From positions 1 to 47,205 of the forward strand of contig JAGAPG010000007.1 of assembly GCA_017623355.1 (NCBI GenBank): DNA of 47,205 bases. The letters are read 5' to 3'. The position numbers and the translations under genes were made by a program. The DNA comes from Clostridia bacterium (GTDB lineage Bacteria > Bacillota > Clostridia > Oscillospirales > CAG-272). Shown piece after piece: positions 25,982 through 34,535 of the stretch (the first letter of the stretch is position 1; the number at the start of each line of letters is the position of its first letter). The notes below the pieces were generated by a model, which saw only the letters and a list, made by a program, of their open reading frames with translations, searched no databases and was not told where the DNA came from.

Positions 25982-26147
25982 TTATATATCCATATATAAT
26001 GCCCAATTTGAATTCCACGCGGATATTATTTGTTCCGCCGTTGCTTTTCGGTCATCGTAACGGATATCGAATTTGTTTTTATTATCTACATAAGCATTTT
26101 TTCTGACGGCTGTTAGAAGTACTGCTACAGTAAGGCTTAAATTGGTT
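25982..26147 (-). pseudogene. Possible gene remnant downstream of the lipoprotein gene
   Basis: The minus strand here encodes about 54 codons without a stop, ending RKATAEQIISAWNSNWALYM and two more residues. Its composition looks coding, but I find no start codon with a ribosome site and it is out of frame with the lipoprotein just upstream. It may be the tail of a broken gene, or chance. No function can be given. Confidence 0.25.
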
Positions 26148-27011
26148 TTATTTATCTGTCTTTTGACCTATTCTGATCTCGCCCCAAAATGCTATTCCAA
26201 CAGGGCTTTCACCGGTTCTTACTATTACCTCGGATACCAACATATTATCAACGTTGAAAAGAATTGCCGCATCCTTGGCCTCTTGCTCTGTTTCTGCTGC
26301 TGAAAAAGCACCGCCGCCAATAAGAGATTCTTCCTCATCGGAGTTTTCGTCAACAACAAGTACCTGGTAAGTCATTCCGCCGCCATTTCCGGCAACAACT
26401 ATTTGATCGATACGAACAGGAGCTTTAAATGTAAACCTAACCTCAAGCGCTCCGCCTTTTCCGTTAAATCCTGCGCCTGTGCCGAGATATACTCCGTTTG
26501 TTACAGTGCTTACCTCTCCCCAATGCGCACCCTCAACGCTTACCTCTGCATCTGCTGTTATATCCTTATAAGGCTTAGTTTGTGTATTTTGACAAGTTTC
26601 ACATTCTTTTTCAAAGCAAAGAAGTCCTATGCTCCAATCATCCGGATACTGATGTCCGAGTGCCTCGCCTATGTATTTTGAATCCTTTTCATCGCAAAGA
26701 TCACAATATCTTGTACCTGTTTCGGGATTTTCACAATCAGCCTCTGTCCACTCCCATTTTCCCCATTTATGAACACCCTCGTCACAATTATAAGGAGAGT
26801 CCTCTGTTGTGGTTTCATCCTCTGTTGTGGTTTCATCCTCGGTCGTAGTTTCCTCGGTTGTTGTTTCTTCCTCAGAGGAGCTTTCGTCAGTAGCTTCTTC
26901 TACTGTGGTTGTTTCTTCATCATCGCCGAAATCAATCTCTTCTCTTCTGTCACAAGAAACAAAAAGAAGCATCATTACAGCAACGAGCATAAATGATATT
27001 ATTTTCTTCAT
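26148..27011 (-). CDS. Putative surface lipoprotein with Thr/Glu repeat linker
   Basis: The 287-residue product has a lipoprotein signal (MKKIISFMLVAVMMLLFVSC, lipidated Cys20), then an acidic ETTTED-repeat linker (about 30-72). A cysteine- and tryptophan-rich module follows (HKWGKWEWTEADC, CDLC, then CETC), of a kind common in surface proteins of gut Clostridia. The C-terminal beta-rich region (about 155-285, with APVRIDQIVVAGNGGG and VRTGESPVGIAFWGEIRIG) resembles a discoidin-like carbohydrate-binding fold; this is tentative. The protein is likely anchored outside the membrane. It is divergent from a small metal-responsive regulator. Confidence 0.7.
   Translation of the reverse strand: MKKIISFMLVAVMMLLFVSCDRREEIDFGDDEETTTVEEATDESSSEEETTTEETTTEDETTTEDETTTEDSPYNCDEGVHKWGKWEWTEADCENPETGTRYCDLCDEKDSKYIGEALGHQYPDDWSIGLLCFEKECETCQNTQTKPYKDITADAEVSVEGAHWGEVSTVTNGVYLGTGAGFNGKGGALEVRFTFKAPVRIDQIVVAGNGGGMTYQVLVVDENSDEEESLIGGGAFSAAETEQEAKDAAILFNVDNMLVSEVIVRTGESPVGIAFWGEIRIGQKTDK
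26800..26871. repeat. Tandem 18-base repeats encoding ETTTED units
   Basis: TCCTCTGTTGTGGTTTCA occurs exactly at 26800-26817 and 26818-26835, with degenerate copies after. They encode the Thr/Glu linker and could change in number by slippage. Confidence 0.8.
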
Positions 27012-27044
27012 TTTTATTCTCCTAAAAATTAAATTACAGTAAAT

Positions 27045-27073
27045 ATTGTATCACAAGCTTTCCGCTTTGTCAA
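27045..27073 (-). promoter_or_regulatory. Promoter of the lipoprotein gene
   Basis: Minus-strand TTGACA (27068-27073), 17-base spacer ending in TGA, and TACAAT (27045-27050). Confidence 0.7.
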
Positions 27074-27111
27074 GTCGAAAAGTCACCTCAACTCCGAGAT
27101 GAATTTTTCTA

Positions 27112-27140
27112 TTGATTTTTTTCAAAATATATGATAAAAT
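27112..27140 (+). promoter_or_regulatory. Promoter of the MntR-like gene
   Basis: TTGATT (27112-27117), 17-base spacer ending in TGA, and TAAAAT (27135-27140), 20 bases before the start. Confidence 0.65.
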
Positions 27141-27160
27141 ATTTAAAAGGCGGTGAATTT

Positions 27161-27547
27161 ATGATCCTTCAGGAATCAGGCGAAATGTATATTGAAACTA
27201 TTTACGTTCTTAACCAAAGAAAGGGCTTTGTACGCGCTATCGATATTTGCGAGTATATGGGCTTCTCAAAGCCGAGCGTAAGCCGCGCTATGAGCAATCT
27301 TAAAGAGGGCGGATATATAGTAGTTGCAAAAGACGGCGGTATAACTCTGACTAATGAGGGTATAAATGTAGCCAAAAAGATATATGAGCGCCATTCAACA
27401 CTTTCCAAGCTTCTTACTATGCTTGGGGTAAGTCCCGAAACCGCCGCTGACGATGCTTGCAAAATCGAACATATAATAAGTGAAGAAACCTTCCAAAAAA
27501 TAAAAGAATTTGCCGAAAAATCATCTAACCAGCAAAATTTAAAGTAA
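27161..27547 (+). CDS. MntR/DtxR family metal-dependent transcriptional regulator
   Basis: The 128-residue protein has the DtxR/MntR N-terminal winged helix (about 1-60, YIETIYVLNQRKGFVRAIDI, then GFSKPSVSRAMSNLKEGGYI) and the helical metal-binding and dimerisation region with ERHSTLSKLLTMLGV and CKIEHIIS. It lacks the C-terminal SH3-like domain, as in MntR, so Mn2+ or Fe2+ sensing is likely. The ATG at 27161 has an AGGCGGTG site; the frame could extend 10 codons upstream but without a ribosome site. No metal transporter is adjacent, so its targets are probably elsewhere. Confidence 0.85.
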   Translation: MILQESGEMYIETIYVLNQRKGFVRAIDICEYMGFSKPSVSRAMSNLKEGGYIVVAKDGGITLTNEGINVAKKIYERHSTLSKLLTMLGVSPETAADDACKIEHIISEETFQKIKEFAEKSSNQQNLK

Positions 27548-27551
27548 TAAA

Positions 27552-27580
27552 AAAACAGACTTGCACAGCAAGTCTGTTTT
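27552..27580. terminator. Bidirectional terminator between the MntR-like and phosphoglucomutase genes
   Basis: AAAACAGACTTGC and GCAAGTCTGTTTT pair perfectly with an ACA loop, flanked by A and T runs. It serves both convergent genes. Confidence 0.9.
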
Positions 27581-27584
27581 TCTA

Positions 27585-29258
27585 TTATGCGTTTATTATT
27601 TCGTTTATTACTGATTGGCGCGCTGAAAGCACCTTTTGAGCATCATCCTTGTTTTCTCCCCTTACGGAATAGTAAACCTTTATCTTAGGCTCTGTTCCCG
27701 AGGGACGAATTGCGATCCACGAGGAATCCGCAAATACGAATTTAAGAACATCGGATTTAGGAAGATCGTCAACTCCTTTTTCGTAATCGTAAACCGTTTC
27801 TATGCCCTCGATAAGATCCTTGCCCTTTGCTCTCATTGTCTTCATAATGCCTTGAATCTTTTCAACTCCGTCAATTCCCTTAAGAGTATACGAATCAAGC
27901 TTATCAAGATAATAGCCGTATTTCGCATAAAGCTCCTCCATTACATCTATAAGTGTCTTTCCTTGATTCTTATAGTAGGAAGCCATCTCACAAATAAGCA
28001 TTGATGCAACAACCGCGTCCTTATCTCTTGCGTGCGTGCCAACGAGGTATCCGTAGCTTTCCTCATAGCCTATAACGAACTCGCCTTTTCCGGTCTTTTC
28101 AAATATACCCATCTGCTCTCCGATAAACTTAAAGCCTGTGAGCACCTCGATAACCTTACATCCGTTAGCCTTTGCGATCTGCGCTCCAAGCTCACTTGTT
28201 ACAACGGTTTTTATAACTGTAGATTTTTCGTTAAGCTTTGCCTTATTCATTTTTATAACATAATCTACTAAAAGCGCGCCTACTTGATTTCCTGTAAGGA
28301 GCTTCATTCCGTCCTTTGTATTAACTGCAATACCAACACGGTCACAGTCGGGGTCTGTGCCCAATATAAGATCCGAGCCTGTTTCCTCGCAAAGCTTTAT
28401 ACCGATAGAAAGCGCCTCGGCGTTTTCAGGGTTAGGTGAAACCACTGTCGGGAAATTTCCGTCCTTCTTTTCCTGCTCCTTTACAACTGTAACATTGTAT
28501 CCAAGATCGGAAAGAACGCGTCTTACAGGAACATTACCTGTTCCGTGAAGGGGTGTGTAAACTATCTTGGCGCTCTTTTCGCCTATATCGTGAGCTTGAG
28601 CTTTAACGCACTCGCAGAATTTATCAAGAACGCTCGCATCTATGCTTCTTATCATACCGCTTTCTCTTGCCGATTTTTCGTCAGCAACGGGAATACCTGC
28701 AATATCCTCAATAGCATTAACATAGGATATTATTTCGTTAGCATCGTCAATAAGCACCTGACAGCCCTCGCTGTCGTAAACCTTATATCCGTTATATTCC
28801 CTGGGGTTATGGCTCGCTGTAACAACTATACCGCCAACACATCCAAGCTCTCTTACCGTAAATGAAAGCACGGGGGTCGGTTGAAGCTCATCATAAAGAT
28901 ACGCTACTATACCTGCCTCTGCCATTACCTTTGCCGCCTCAAGAGCGAATGCGTCGGAATTATTTCTTGAATCGTAGCCGATGGCCACTCCGCGAGAAAC
29001 CTCCTTGCCGTATTTCTTCAAATGGTAATTTGCAAATCCGCGAGTAGCCTTTCTTATAATATATTTATTCATGCGGTTAGTACCTGCGCCCATAACTCCG
29101 CGAAGTCCGCCTGTACCGAATTCAAGATCACGCCAGAAGCGGTCCTCTATTTCCTTTTCGGTAAGATCCGCATTAAGCTCGTCTCTTGTTTCCTTATCAA
29201 AAAATTCGTTGTCGCGCCAAAATTCGTAGGTTTTTACAATTTTCTCAGAAAGATTCAT
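27585..29258 (-). CDS. Phosphoglucomutase/phosphomannomutase
   Basis: The enzyme interconverts glucose-1- and glucose-6-phosphate (or mannose equivalents). The 557-residue product has the four-domain alpha-D-phosphohexomutase layout: catalytic phosphoserine loop TASHNPREYNGYK (about 143-155), metal-binding loop TDPDCDRVG (near 310), sugar-binding EESYGYLVG, and phosphate-binding loop RPSGTEPKIKVYY near the C-terminus. Length and the ERFWRDLEFGTGGLRGVMGAG-like start match the PgcA group of Bacillota. The exact sugar preference cannot be set. The N-terminal metal for the reaction is Mg2+ in this family. Confidence 0.93.
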   Translation of the reverse strand: MNLSEKIVKTYEFWRDNEFFDKETRDELNADLTEKEIEDRFWRDLEFGTGGLRGVMGAGTNRMNKYIIRKATRGFANYHLKKYGKEVSRGVAIGYDSRNNSDAFALEAAKVMAEAGIVAYLYDELQPTPVLSFTVRELGCVGGIVVTASHNPREYNGYKVYDSEGCQVLIDDANEIISYVNAIEDIAGIPVADEKSARESGMIRSIDASVLDKFCECVKAQAHDIGEKSAKIVYTPLHGTGNVPVRRVLSDLGYNVTVVKEQEKKDGNFPTVVSPNPENAEALSIGIKLCEETGSDLILGTDPDCDRVGIAVNTKDGMKLLTGNQVGALLVDYVIKMNKAKLNEKSTVIKTVVTSELGAQIAKANGCKVIEVLTGFKFIGEQMGIFEKTGKGEFVIGYEESYGYLVGTHARDKDAVVASMLICEMASYYKNQGKTLIDVMEELYAKYGYYLDKLDSYTLKGIDGVEKIQGIMKTMRAKGKDLIEGIETVYDYEKGVDDLPKSDVLKFVFADSSWIAIRPSGTEPKIKVYYSVRGENKDDAQKVLSARQSVINEIINA

Positions 29259-29350
29259 ATTTTTTCTCCTTTAAATGTATTTTACGATTTTATTTTTATA
29301 TTACGGTCCAAATTGCAGGCTTCTATATTATATGCTTGGATATTTTGATT

Positions 29351-31270
29351 TTATTCGCCCTTGGTGTAAGCCAAAAGCCCTCCCGCCATAAGGATATCTA
29401 TCTGACGCTTTGTATAATTGCAAACGAGCTTTATTTCGTCGCTTCCGTTTTTCATTATTATCTCGCCATTCTTCATTCCCTCATATACATTCTCAAGTGA
29501 GAGAGTCGTATTTTGAGCACATTTATCGTAATCATCGGGATTTGCAAATGTCAACGGCAAAATTCCCGCATTTATAAGGTTTGCTGCGTGGATTCTTGCA
29601 AAGCTCTTAGCTACAACAGCCTTTACCCCAAGATAAAGCGGAACGAGCGCTGCGTGCTCTCTTGATGAGCCCTGTCCATAGTTGCTGCCGCCAACGATAA
29701 TGCTCTTGCCTGCCTCCTTTGCTCTTTCAGCAAATGTTTCATCACAAACTGCAAAGCAGAATTTTGAAAGATACGGAATATTCGATCGGTAAGGAAGTAT
29801 CTTTGCTCCTGCAGGCATTATGTGATCTGTTGTTATATTGTCGCCAACCTTAAGAGTAAGGTTAGCTTCTATTCTGTTTTCAAGCGGATGCGTTTCGGGG
29901 AATGGCTTGATGTTCGGTCCGCGAAGCACCTCAACACTCTTTGCTTCCTCAGCATCGGCAGGCATAAGAACTGCGCTGTCATCGATCTTGAACGCGTCGG
30001 GCATTTCAATTTCAACGTAATCACCAAGAGTTCTGGGGTCTGTTATGTATCCTGTCAATGCAGATGCAACTGCAACCTCAGGTGATACAAGATATACCTG
30101 TCCGTCCTTAGTTCCGCTTCTTCCCTCGAAGTTACGGTTGAATGTGCGAAGTGATACTCCTGCAGAGTTAGGCGAGAAACCCATGCCTATACAAGGTCCG
30201 CAAGCACATTCAAGAACACGTGCGCCTGACGCAAGAATATCGGAAAGAGCGCCGCAATCTGCAAGCATTGAAAGCACCTGCTTTGATCCGGGAGATACGG
30301 ACATGCTTACGCTGTCGTCTATCTTTTTACCCTTGAGCATTTTTGCCACTCTTAACATATCGCGAAGCGATGAGTTTGTGCAAGAGCCGATACACACTTG
30401 ATCCACTTTTATATTTGAAAGCTCTCTTGCTGTCTTTATATTATCAGGGCTGTGTGGACACGCAAGAAGCGGCTCAAGCTCTGAAAGATTTATATCTATA
30501 ATTCTGTCGTAAACTGCATCGGGATCGCTTTCAAGAGCAACGAATGCGTCCTCTCTGCCTTGAGCCTTCAAGAATTCTCTTGTTATCTCATCGGATGGGA
30601 ATATAGAGGTTGTAGCTCCAAGCTCTGTACCCATATTTGTAATAGTTGCTCTTTCGGGAACGGAAAGCGTTTTTATTCCGTCTCCGCCCCATTCGATAAT
30701 AGCTCCGACGCCACCCTTAACGGAAAGGATGCGGAGTATCTCAAGGCTTACGTCCTTAGCGCTTACCCAAGGACGAAGCTTACCTGTAAGATTTACCTTA
30801 TACATTTTAGGCATAGTGATGTAATACGCGCCACCGCCCATAGCAACAGCTACGTCAAGTCCGCCTGCGCCCATAGCAAGCATACCGATACCGCCTGCTG
30901 TCGGTGTGTGGCTATCCGAGCCGATAAGTGTCATTCCGGGAACGCCAAAACGCTCAAGATGAACCTGATGACAAATTCCGTTACCCGGTCTTGAAAAGCG
31001 AATGCCGTATTTTTTGGCTACAGATTGAATGTATCTATGATCATCTGCATTTTCAAATCCTGACTGAAGTGTATTGTGATCTATGTATGCAACCGAAAGC
31101 TTTGTTCTTACTCTTTCAATTCCGATAGACTCAAATTCAAGATAAGCCATAGTACCTGTTGCATCTTGGGTAAGGGTTTGGTCGATGCGGAGCGCTATCT
31201 CCTCGCCAACCTTCATTTCTCCCGAAACGAGATGCTCTTTAATTATTTTTTGTGCAATAGTAAGTCCCAT
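29351..31270 (-). CDS. Aconitate hydratase
   Basis: Aconitase converts citrate to isocitrate through cis-aconitate with a [4Fe-4S] cluster. The 639-residue length and domain order match the smaller aconitase found in many anaerobes. Cluster ligands are visible in CIGSCTNSS and in ECACGPCIGMGFSP, and the swivel domain shows GGSNYGQGSSREHAAL near residue 530. The ATG at 31270 (AAGGAG site) is chosen over one 42 bases upstream. It follows the citrate synthase-like gene by 10 bases, so the two form a citrate-to-isocitrate operon. A LeuC-type isopropylmalate isomerase is less likely because of length and context. Confidence 0.92.
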   Translation of the reverse strand: MGLTIAQKIIKEHLVSGEMKVGEEIALRIDQTLTQDATGTMAYLEFESIGIERVRTKLSVAYIDHNTLQSGFENADDHRYIQSVAKKYGIRFSRPGNGICHQVHLERFGVPGMTLIGSDSHTPTAGGIGMLAMGAGGLDVAVAMGGGAYYITMPKMYKVNLTGKLRPWVSAKDVSLEILRILSVKGGVGAIIEWGGDGIKTLSVPERATITNMGTELGATTSIFPSDEITREFLKAQGREDAFVALESDPDAVYDRIIDINLSELEPLLACPHSPDNIKTARELSNIKVDQVCIGSCTNSSLRDMLRVAKMLKGKKIDDSVSMSVSPGSKQVLSMLADCGALSDILASGARVLECACGPCIGMGFSPNSAGVSLRTFNRNFEGRSGTKDGQVYLVSPEVAVASALTGYITDPRTLGDYVEIEMPDAFKIDDSAVLMPADAEEAKSVEVLRGPNIKPFPETHPLENRIEANLTLKVGDNITTDHIMPAGAKILPYRSNIPYLSKFCFAVCDETFAERAKEAGKSIIVGGSNYGQGSSREHAALVPLYLGVKAVVAKSFARIHAANLINAGILPLTFANPDDYDKCAQNTTLSLENVYEGMKNGEIIMKNGSDEIKLVCNYTKRQIDILMAGGLLAYTKGE

Positions 31271-31280
31271 TTTATTCTCC

Positions 31281-32639
31281 TTATCCTTGAAGCTCCTTGA
31301 TCTTTGCTTCAAGCTCTTTATCCGTTACGGTAGTTTGTCTGCCGTTTTCATATTCCTTATCAACCCACTCCTTTATAGCTATTACAAGCGGGGATTTTTT
31401 ATCAACTGTATTTTCGCCTGTGAGCGAATAATGCTCATTCATCCAATAAGCTATTCCGGCAAGCCCCGACGTCTTAGTTACAGCAACGCCTGCAGGACGG
31501 TTAAGAAGCTTCTTTGTATTGAAAATATTATATATCTCCTCATCCTTCAAAAGACCGTCTGCGTGAATACCTGCCTTAGTAACGTTAAAGTTTGCTCCGA
31601 CATACGGAGTCATAGGCGGAATATTATAGCCTATCTTATCACGGAAGAAATGAGCGATCTCAGTTATTACCGTGGGGTCCATTCCGTCAAGCGTTCCTTT
31701 TAATGATGCATATTCAAACACCATAGCCTCAAGCGGAATATTACCTGTTCTTTCTCCTATTCCGAGAAGCGAACAATTCACCGCAGAAGCTCCGTAAAGC
31801 CACGCAGTCGTAGCATTCGGAACAGCCTTGTAAAAATCGTTATGTCCGTGCCATTCAAGCATTTCGCTCGGTATATCGGAATAATGCTGAAGTCCGTATA
31901 TTATTCCCGGAACACTCCTTGGAAGTGCTACCTCGGTATACGGAACTCCGTATCCCATAGTATCGCAAGCGCGTATTTTTACAGGTATTTTTGCATCCTG
32001 AGACATTTTTTGAAGCTCATTTACAAACGGAACGACAAAGCCGTAAAAGTCTGCTCTTGTAATATCCTCAAGATGACATCTCGGTCGAATACCCGCTTCA
32101 AAAGCATCGTACACCGCCGAAAGATAAAGCTTCATCGCCTCTGAACGCGATTTCTTTAATTTTTTAAATATATGATAATCGGACGAGCTTACCAAAATTC
32201 CCGTTTCCTTAATACCGAGATCGTGAACGAGCTTAAAATCCTCTTTATTCGCTCTTATCCAAGTCGTTATTTCGGGAAATTCAAGACCTAAGTCTTGGCA
32301 TCTTTCGATTGCCTCTCTGTCCTTTTTACTGTAAACGAAAAACTCGGTTTGTCTTATAAGTCCATTGGGACCGCCAAGGCGCGAAAGATATTTAAATATT
32401 TCGACTATTTCCTCAACGCTATAGGGCTCAACAGCCTGTTGTCCGTCTCTTAATGTCGTATCGGTTATCCATATTTTCTCCGGCATTCCTATCGGCACAC
32501 GCCTGTGATTGAAAGGAATTTTCGGAACGTCATCATAACTGTAAATATCTCTGTAAAGATTAGGCTCGGCTACATCCTGGAGCTGATATTTATATGATTT
32601 TTGTTCAAGTAAGTTTGTTTTATCGGAGATCTCAAGCAT
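31281..32639 (-). CDS. Putative Re-citrate synthase (isopropylmalate synthase superfamily)
   Basis: The 452-residue protein belongs to the DRE-TIM acyltransferase fold: DTTLRDGQQ (residues 60-68), RPRCHLEDITRADF, WHGHNDFYKAVPN and LLGIGERTGNIPLE. These supply metal ligands and acetyl-CoA contacts. Its 450-residue length, lack of a LeuA regulatory domain and operon with an aconitase match the Re-citrate synthase of Clostridium kluyveri, which condenses acetyl-CoA with oxaloacetate from the Re face. The family is often misnamed isopropylmalate or homocitrate synthase. No isocitrate dehydrogenase follows in this window. Homocitrate synthase remains an alternative. Confidence 0.75.
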   Translation of the reverse strand: MLEISDKTNLLEQKSYKYQLQDVAEPNLYRDIYSYDDVPKIPFNHRRVPIGMPEKIWITDTTLRDGQQAVEPYSVEEIVEIFKYLSRLGGPNGLIRQTEFFVYSKKDREAIERCQDLGLEFPEITTWIRANKEDFKLVHDLGIKETGILVSSSDYHIFKKLKKSRSEAMKLYLSAVYDAFEAGIRPRCHLEDITRADFYGFVVPFVNELQKMSQDAKIPVKIRACDTMGYGVPYTEVALPRSVPGIIYGLQHYSDIPSEMLEWHGHNDFYKAVPNATTAWLYGASAVNCSLLGIGERTGNIPLEAMVFEYASLKGTLDGMDPTVITEIAHFFRDKIGYNIPPMTPYVGANFNVTKAGIHADGLLKDEEIYNIFNTKKLLNRPAGVAVTKTSGLAGIAYWMNEHYSLTGENTVDKKSPLVIAIKEWVDKEYENGRQTTVTDKELEAKIKELQG

Positions 32640-32674
32640 TTTTACTCCTCCTTGCCGATGTCTTTAATATAAAT

Positions 32675-32703
32675 ATTATATCAAAATAACGCGCGTGTGT
32701 CAA
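32675..32703 (-). promoter_or_regulatory. Promoter of the citrate synthase-aconitase operon
   Basis: Minus-strand consensus TTGACA (32698-32703), 17-base spacer ending in TGA, and consensus TATAAT (32675-32680): a very strong promoter. Confidence 0.8.
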
Positions 32704-32821
32704 GACGATTGATATGTTTTGGGCTCTTTTTTATATTTTTGGGGGTTGTTATAAATCAAGACGTATTATCGCTTGCTTGTTTGTTTATTTTGTTGATTTT
32801 TTGATTTTATAAAAATTTCTA

Positions 32822-32850
32822 TTGAAACAATTTATTTTTTTTGATATAAT
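32822..32850 (+). promoter_or_regulatory. Promoter of the DUF1538-PII operon
   Basis: TTGAAA (32822-32827), 17-base spacer ending in TGA, and TATAAT (32845-32850). Confidence 0.75.
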
Positions 32851-32903
32851 TAATATAAATATACTATCGCAAACAATCACAAAAATTTTAATATAGGTGA
32901 ACG

Positions 32904-34523
32904 ATGAACAAACATAAAACAAATCTCATTGCCAAGCTTGTCGAGGCTGCGAAAAGCGTTCTACCGGTTTCAGCAATAATTCTGCTCCTTTGTCTTACAA
33001 TAACGCCTATCGATATTGCAAGTTTGACTTCTTTTTTATTTGGTACGGCTATACTTATTTTAGGAATTGCTCTTTTCACCATCGGCGCAGAGCTTTCAAT
33101 GTCGCCTATGGGTGAATTCGTCGGTGCTCAAATGACGCGCTCACGCAAAATATGGCTTATTATAATTCTTTCATTTACAGTTGGCTTTATGATAACTATG
33201 TCCGAGCCGGATCTTCAAGTGCTTGCCACATACGCTCCGTCAATAGATAAAAACGTTCTTATATGGTCTGTTTCCGCAGGAGTCGGTGCTTTTTTGGTGG
33301 TTGCTATGCTCCGTATAATCTTTGGAATAAGGCTTAAGTATCTGCTTATGGTCTTTTATGCCATAGTATTTATTCTTTCGATATTTGTTCCCAACGATTT
33401 TTGGGCTATTGCTTTCGATTCTGGCGGAGTTACCACAGGTCCTATGACAGTTCCTTTCATAATGGCACTCGGTGTCGGCGTTTCATCAATACGCTCGGAC
33501 TCGAAGGAGGGAAGCGACTCATTCGGTTTGGTTGCTCTTTGCTCTATCGGTCCTATTATGGCTGTTATGATCCTTGGACTCTTAGTCGGCGCGGAGGGCT
33601 CTGCCGCTACCGAAATAATATCCGCTACCGCTAAAGACTCGCGCGAGCTTGGTCTTTCGTTCTTGACTGCCATTCCCGAATACATGGCGGAGATAGCGGT
33701 CGCTCTTTTGCCCATAGTTGTTTTCTTCTTTGTATATCAGGCATTTACCCGCCCTCTTACGAAGAAAAATCTTATTCAAATTTTTATCGGTATTCTTTAT
33801 ACCTTTGTAGGCTTAGTGCTGTTCTTAACGGGAGCAAATGTTGGATTTATGCCTGCTGGAAGCATGATTGGAACATTCCTTGGAAACAGCAATTTCGTAT
33901 ATTTAGCTATTCCTATAGGAATGGTGATCGGTTACTTTATAGTTGCCGCTGAGCCGGCTGTTCAGGTGCTTCAAAAGCAGGTTGAGGATGTTACATCCGG
34001 TGCTATTCCAAAAAAGGCTCTTGCTTTTGCTCTTGAAATCGGTGTTGCTATCTCTGTTGGCATCGCTATTTTGCGTGCAATCACCGGAATATCGATACTT
34101 TGGCCTATCCTTATAGGCTATGCCATAGCATTTGTTCTTACATTCTTTGTTCCTGAAATCTTCACATCAATAGCTTTTGACTCGGGCGGAGTTGCATCTG
34201 GCGCTTTAACAACAACATTCTTGCTTCCCTTCTCAATCGGTCTTTGCGAGGCTGTAGGCGGAAACGTCGTTACCGATGCATTCGGTACGGTGGCTATGGT
34301 TGCTATGACACCTCTTATCGCTATTCAGATACTTGGCGTTGTTTATAAGGTAAGAATGAAAAAGATCGGAACTGTTTCACCTGTTGTCGACGAGCATGGA
34401 AATCTCGATTCTCTCGAGCATACAGCAACCCTTCCCGTTATCGATATTTGCGAGGAAACGGGCGAGATATCGCTTATCAATGTTTCGCAGGCTCTTGATC
34501 TTGAGATCATAGATTTTGATTAA
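32904..34523 (+). CDS. DUF1538 membrane protein with two internal repeats
   Basis: The 539-residue protein is highly hydrophobic and built of two related halves. Each half has a helix-rich block followed by the motif AFDSGGVxxGxxT: AFDSGGVTTGPMTVPFIMAL near residue 170 and AFDSGGVASGALTTTFLLPF near residue 423. Opening segments with a GAELSMSPMGEF-like (first) and AAEPAVQVLQKQV-like (second) pattern also correspond. This fits an inverted or tandem-repeat transporter of unknown substrate, probably an ion or small amine. A PII-like gene follows after 12 bases, the usual pairing of this family. The final 50 residues are polar and cytoplasmic. Confidence 0.85.
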   Translation: MNKHKTNLIAKLVEAAKSVLPVSAIILLLCLTITPIDIASLTSFLFGTAILILGIALFTIGAELSMSPMGEFVGAQMTRSRKIWLIIILSFTVGFMITMSEPDLQVLATYAPSIDKNVLIWSVSAGVGAFLVVAMLRIIFGIRLKYLLMVFYAIVFILSIFVPNDFWAIAFDSGGVTTGPMTVPFIMALGVGVSSIRSDSKEGSDSFGLVALCSIGPIMAVMILGLLVGAEGSAATEIISATAKDSRELGLSFLTAIPEYMAEIAVALLPIVVFFFVYQAFTRPLTKKNLIQIFIGILYTFVGLVLFLTGANVGFMPAGSMIGTFLGNSNFVYLAIPIGMVIGYFIVAAEPAVQVLQKQVEDVTSGAIPKKALAFALEIGVAISVGIAILRAITGISILWPILIGYAIAFVLTFFVPEIFTSIAFDSGGVASGALTTTFLLPFSIGLCEAVGGNVVTDAFGTVAMVAMTPLIAIQILGVVYKVRMKKIGTVSPVVDEHGNLDSLEHTATLPVIDICEETGEISLINVSQALDLEIIDFD

Positions 34524-34535
34524 GGAGGTAGTGTA

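Noticed and set aside
31247..31256. Another TTTTTGTGCA 10-mer at the start of the aconitase gene
   Set aside because: It lies inside the coding sequence, where it encodes part of IAQKII, and no promoter is near. Treated as chance.
31281..32639. LeuA or histone methyltransferase label for the citrate synthase-like gene
   Set aside because: There is no LeuA regulatory domain, and the TIM-barrel motifs and aconitase partner do not fit a methyltransferase.
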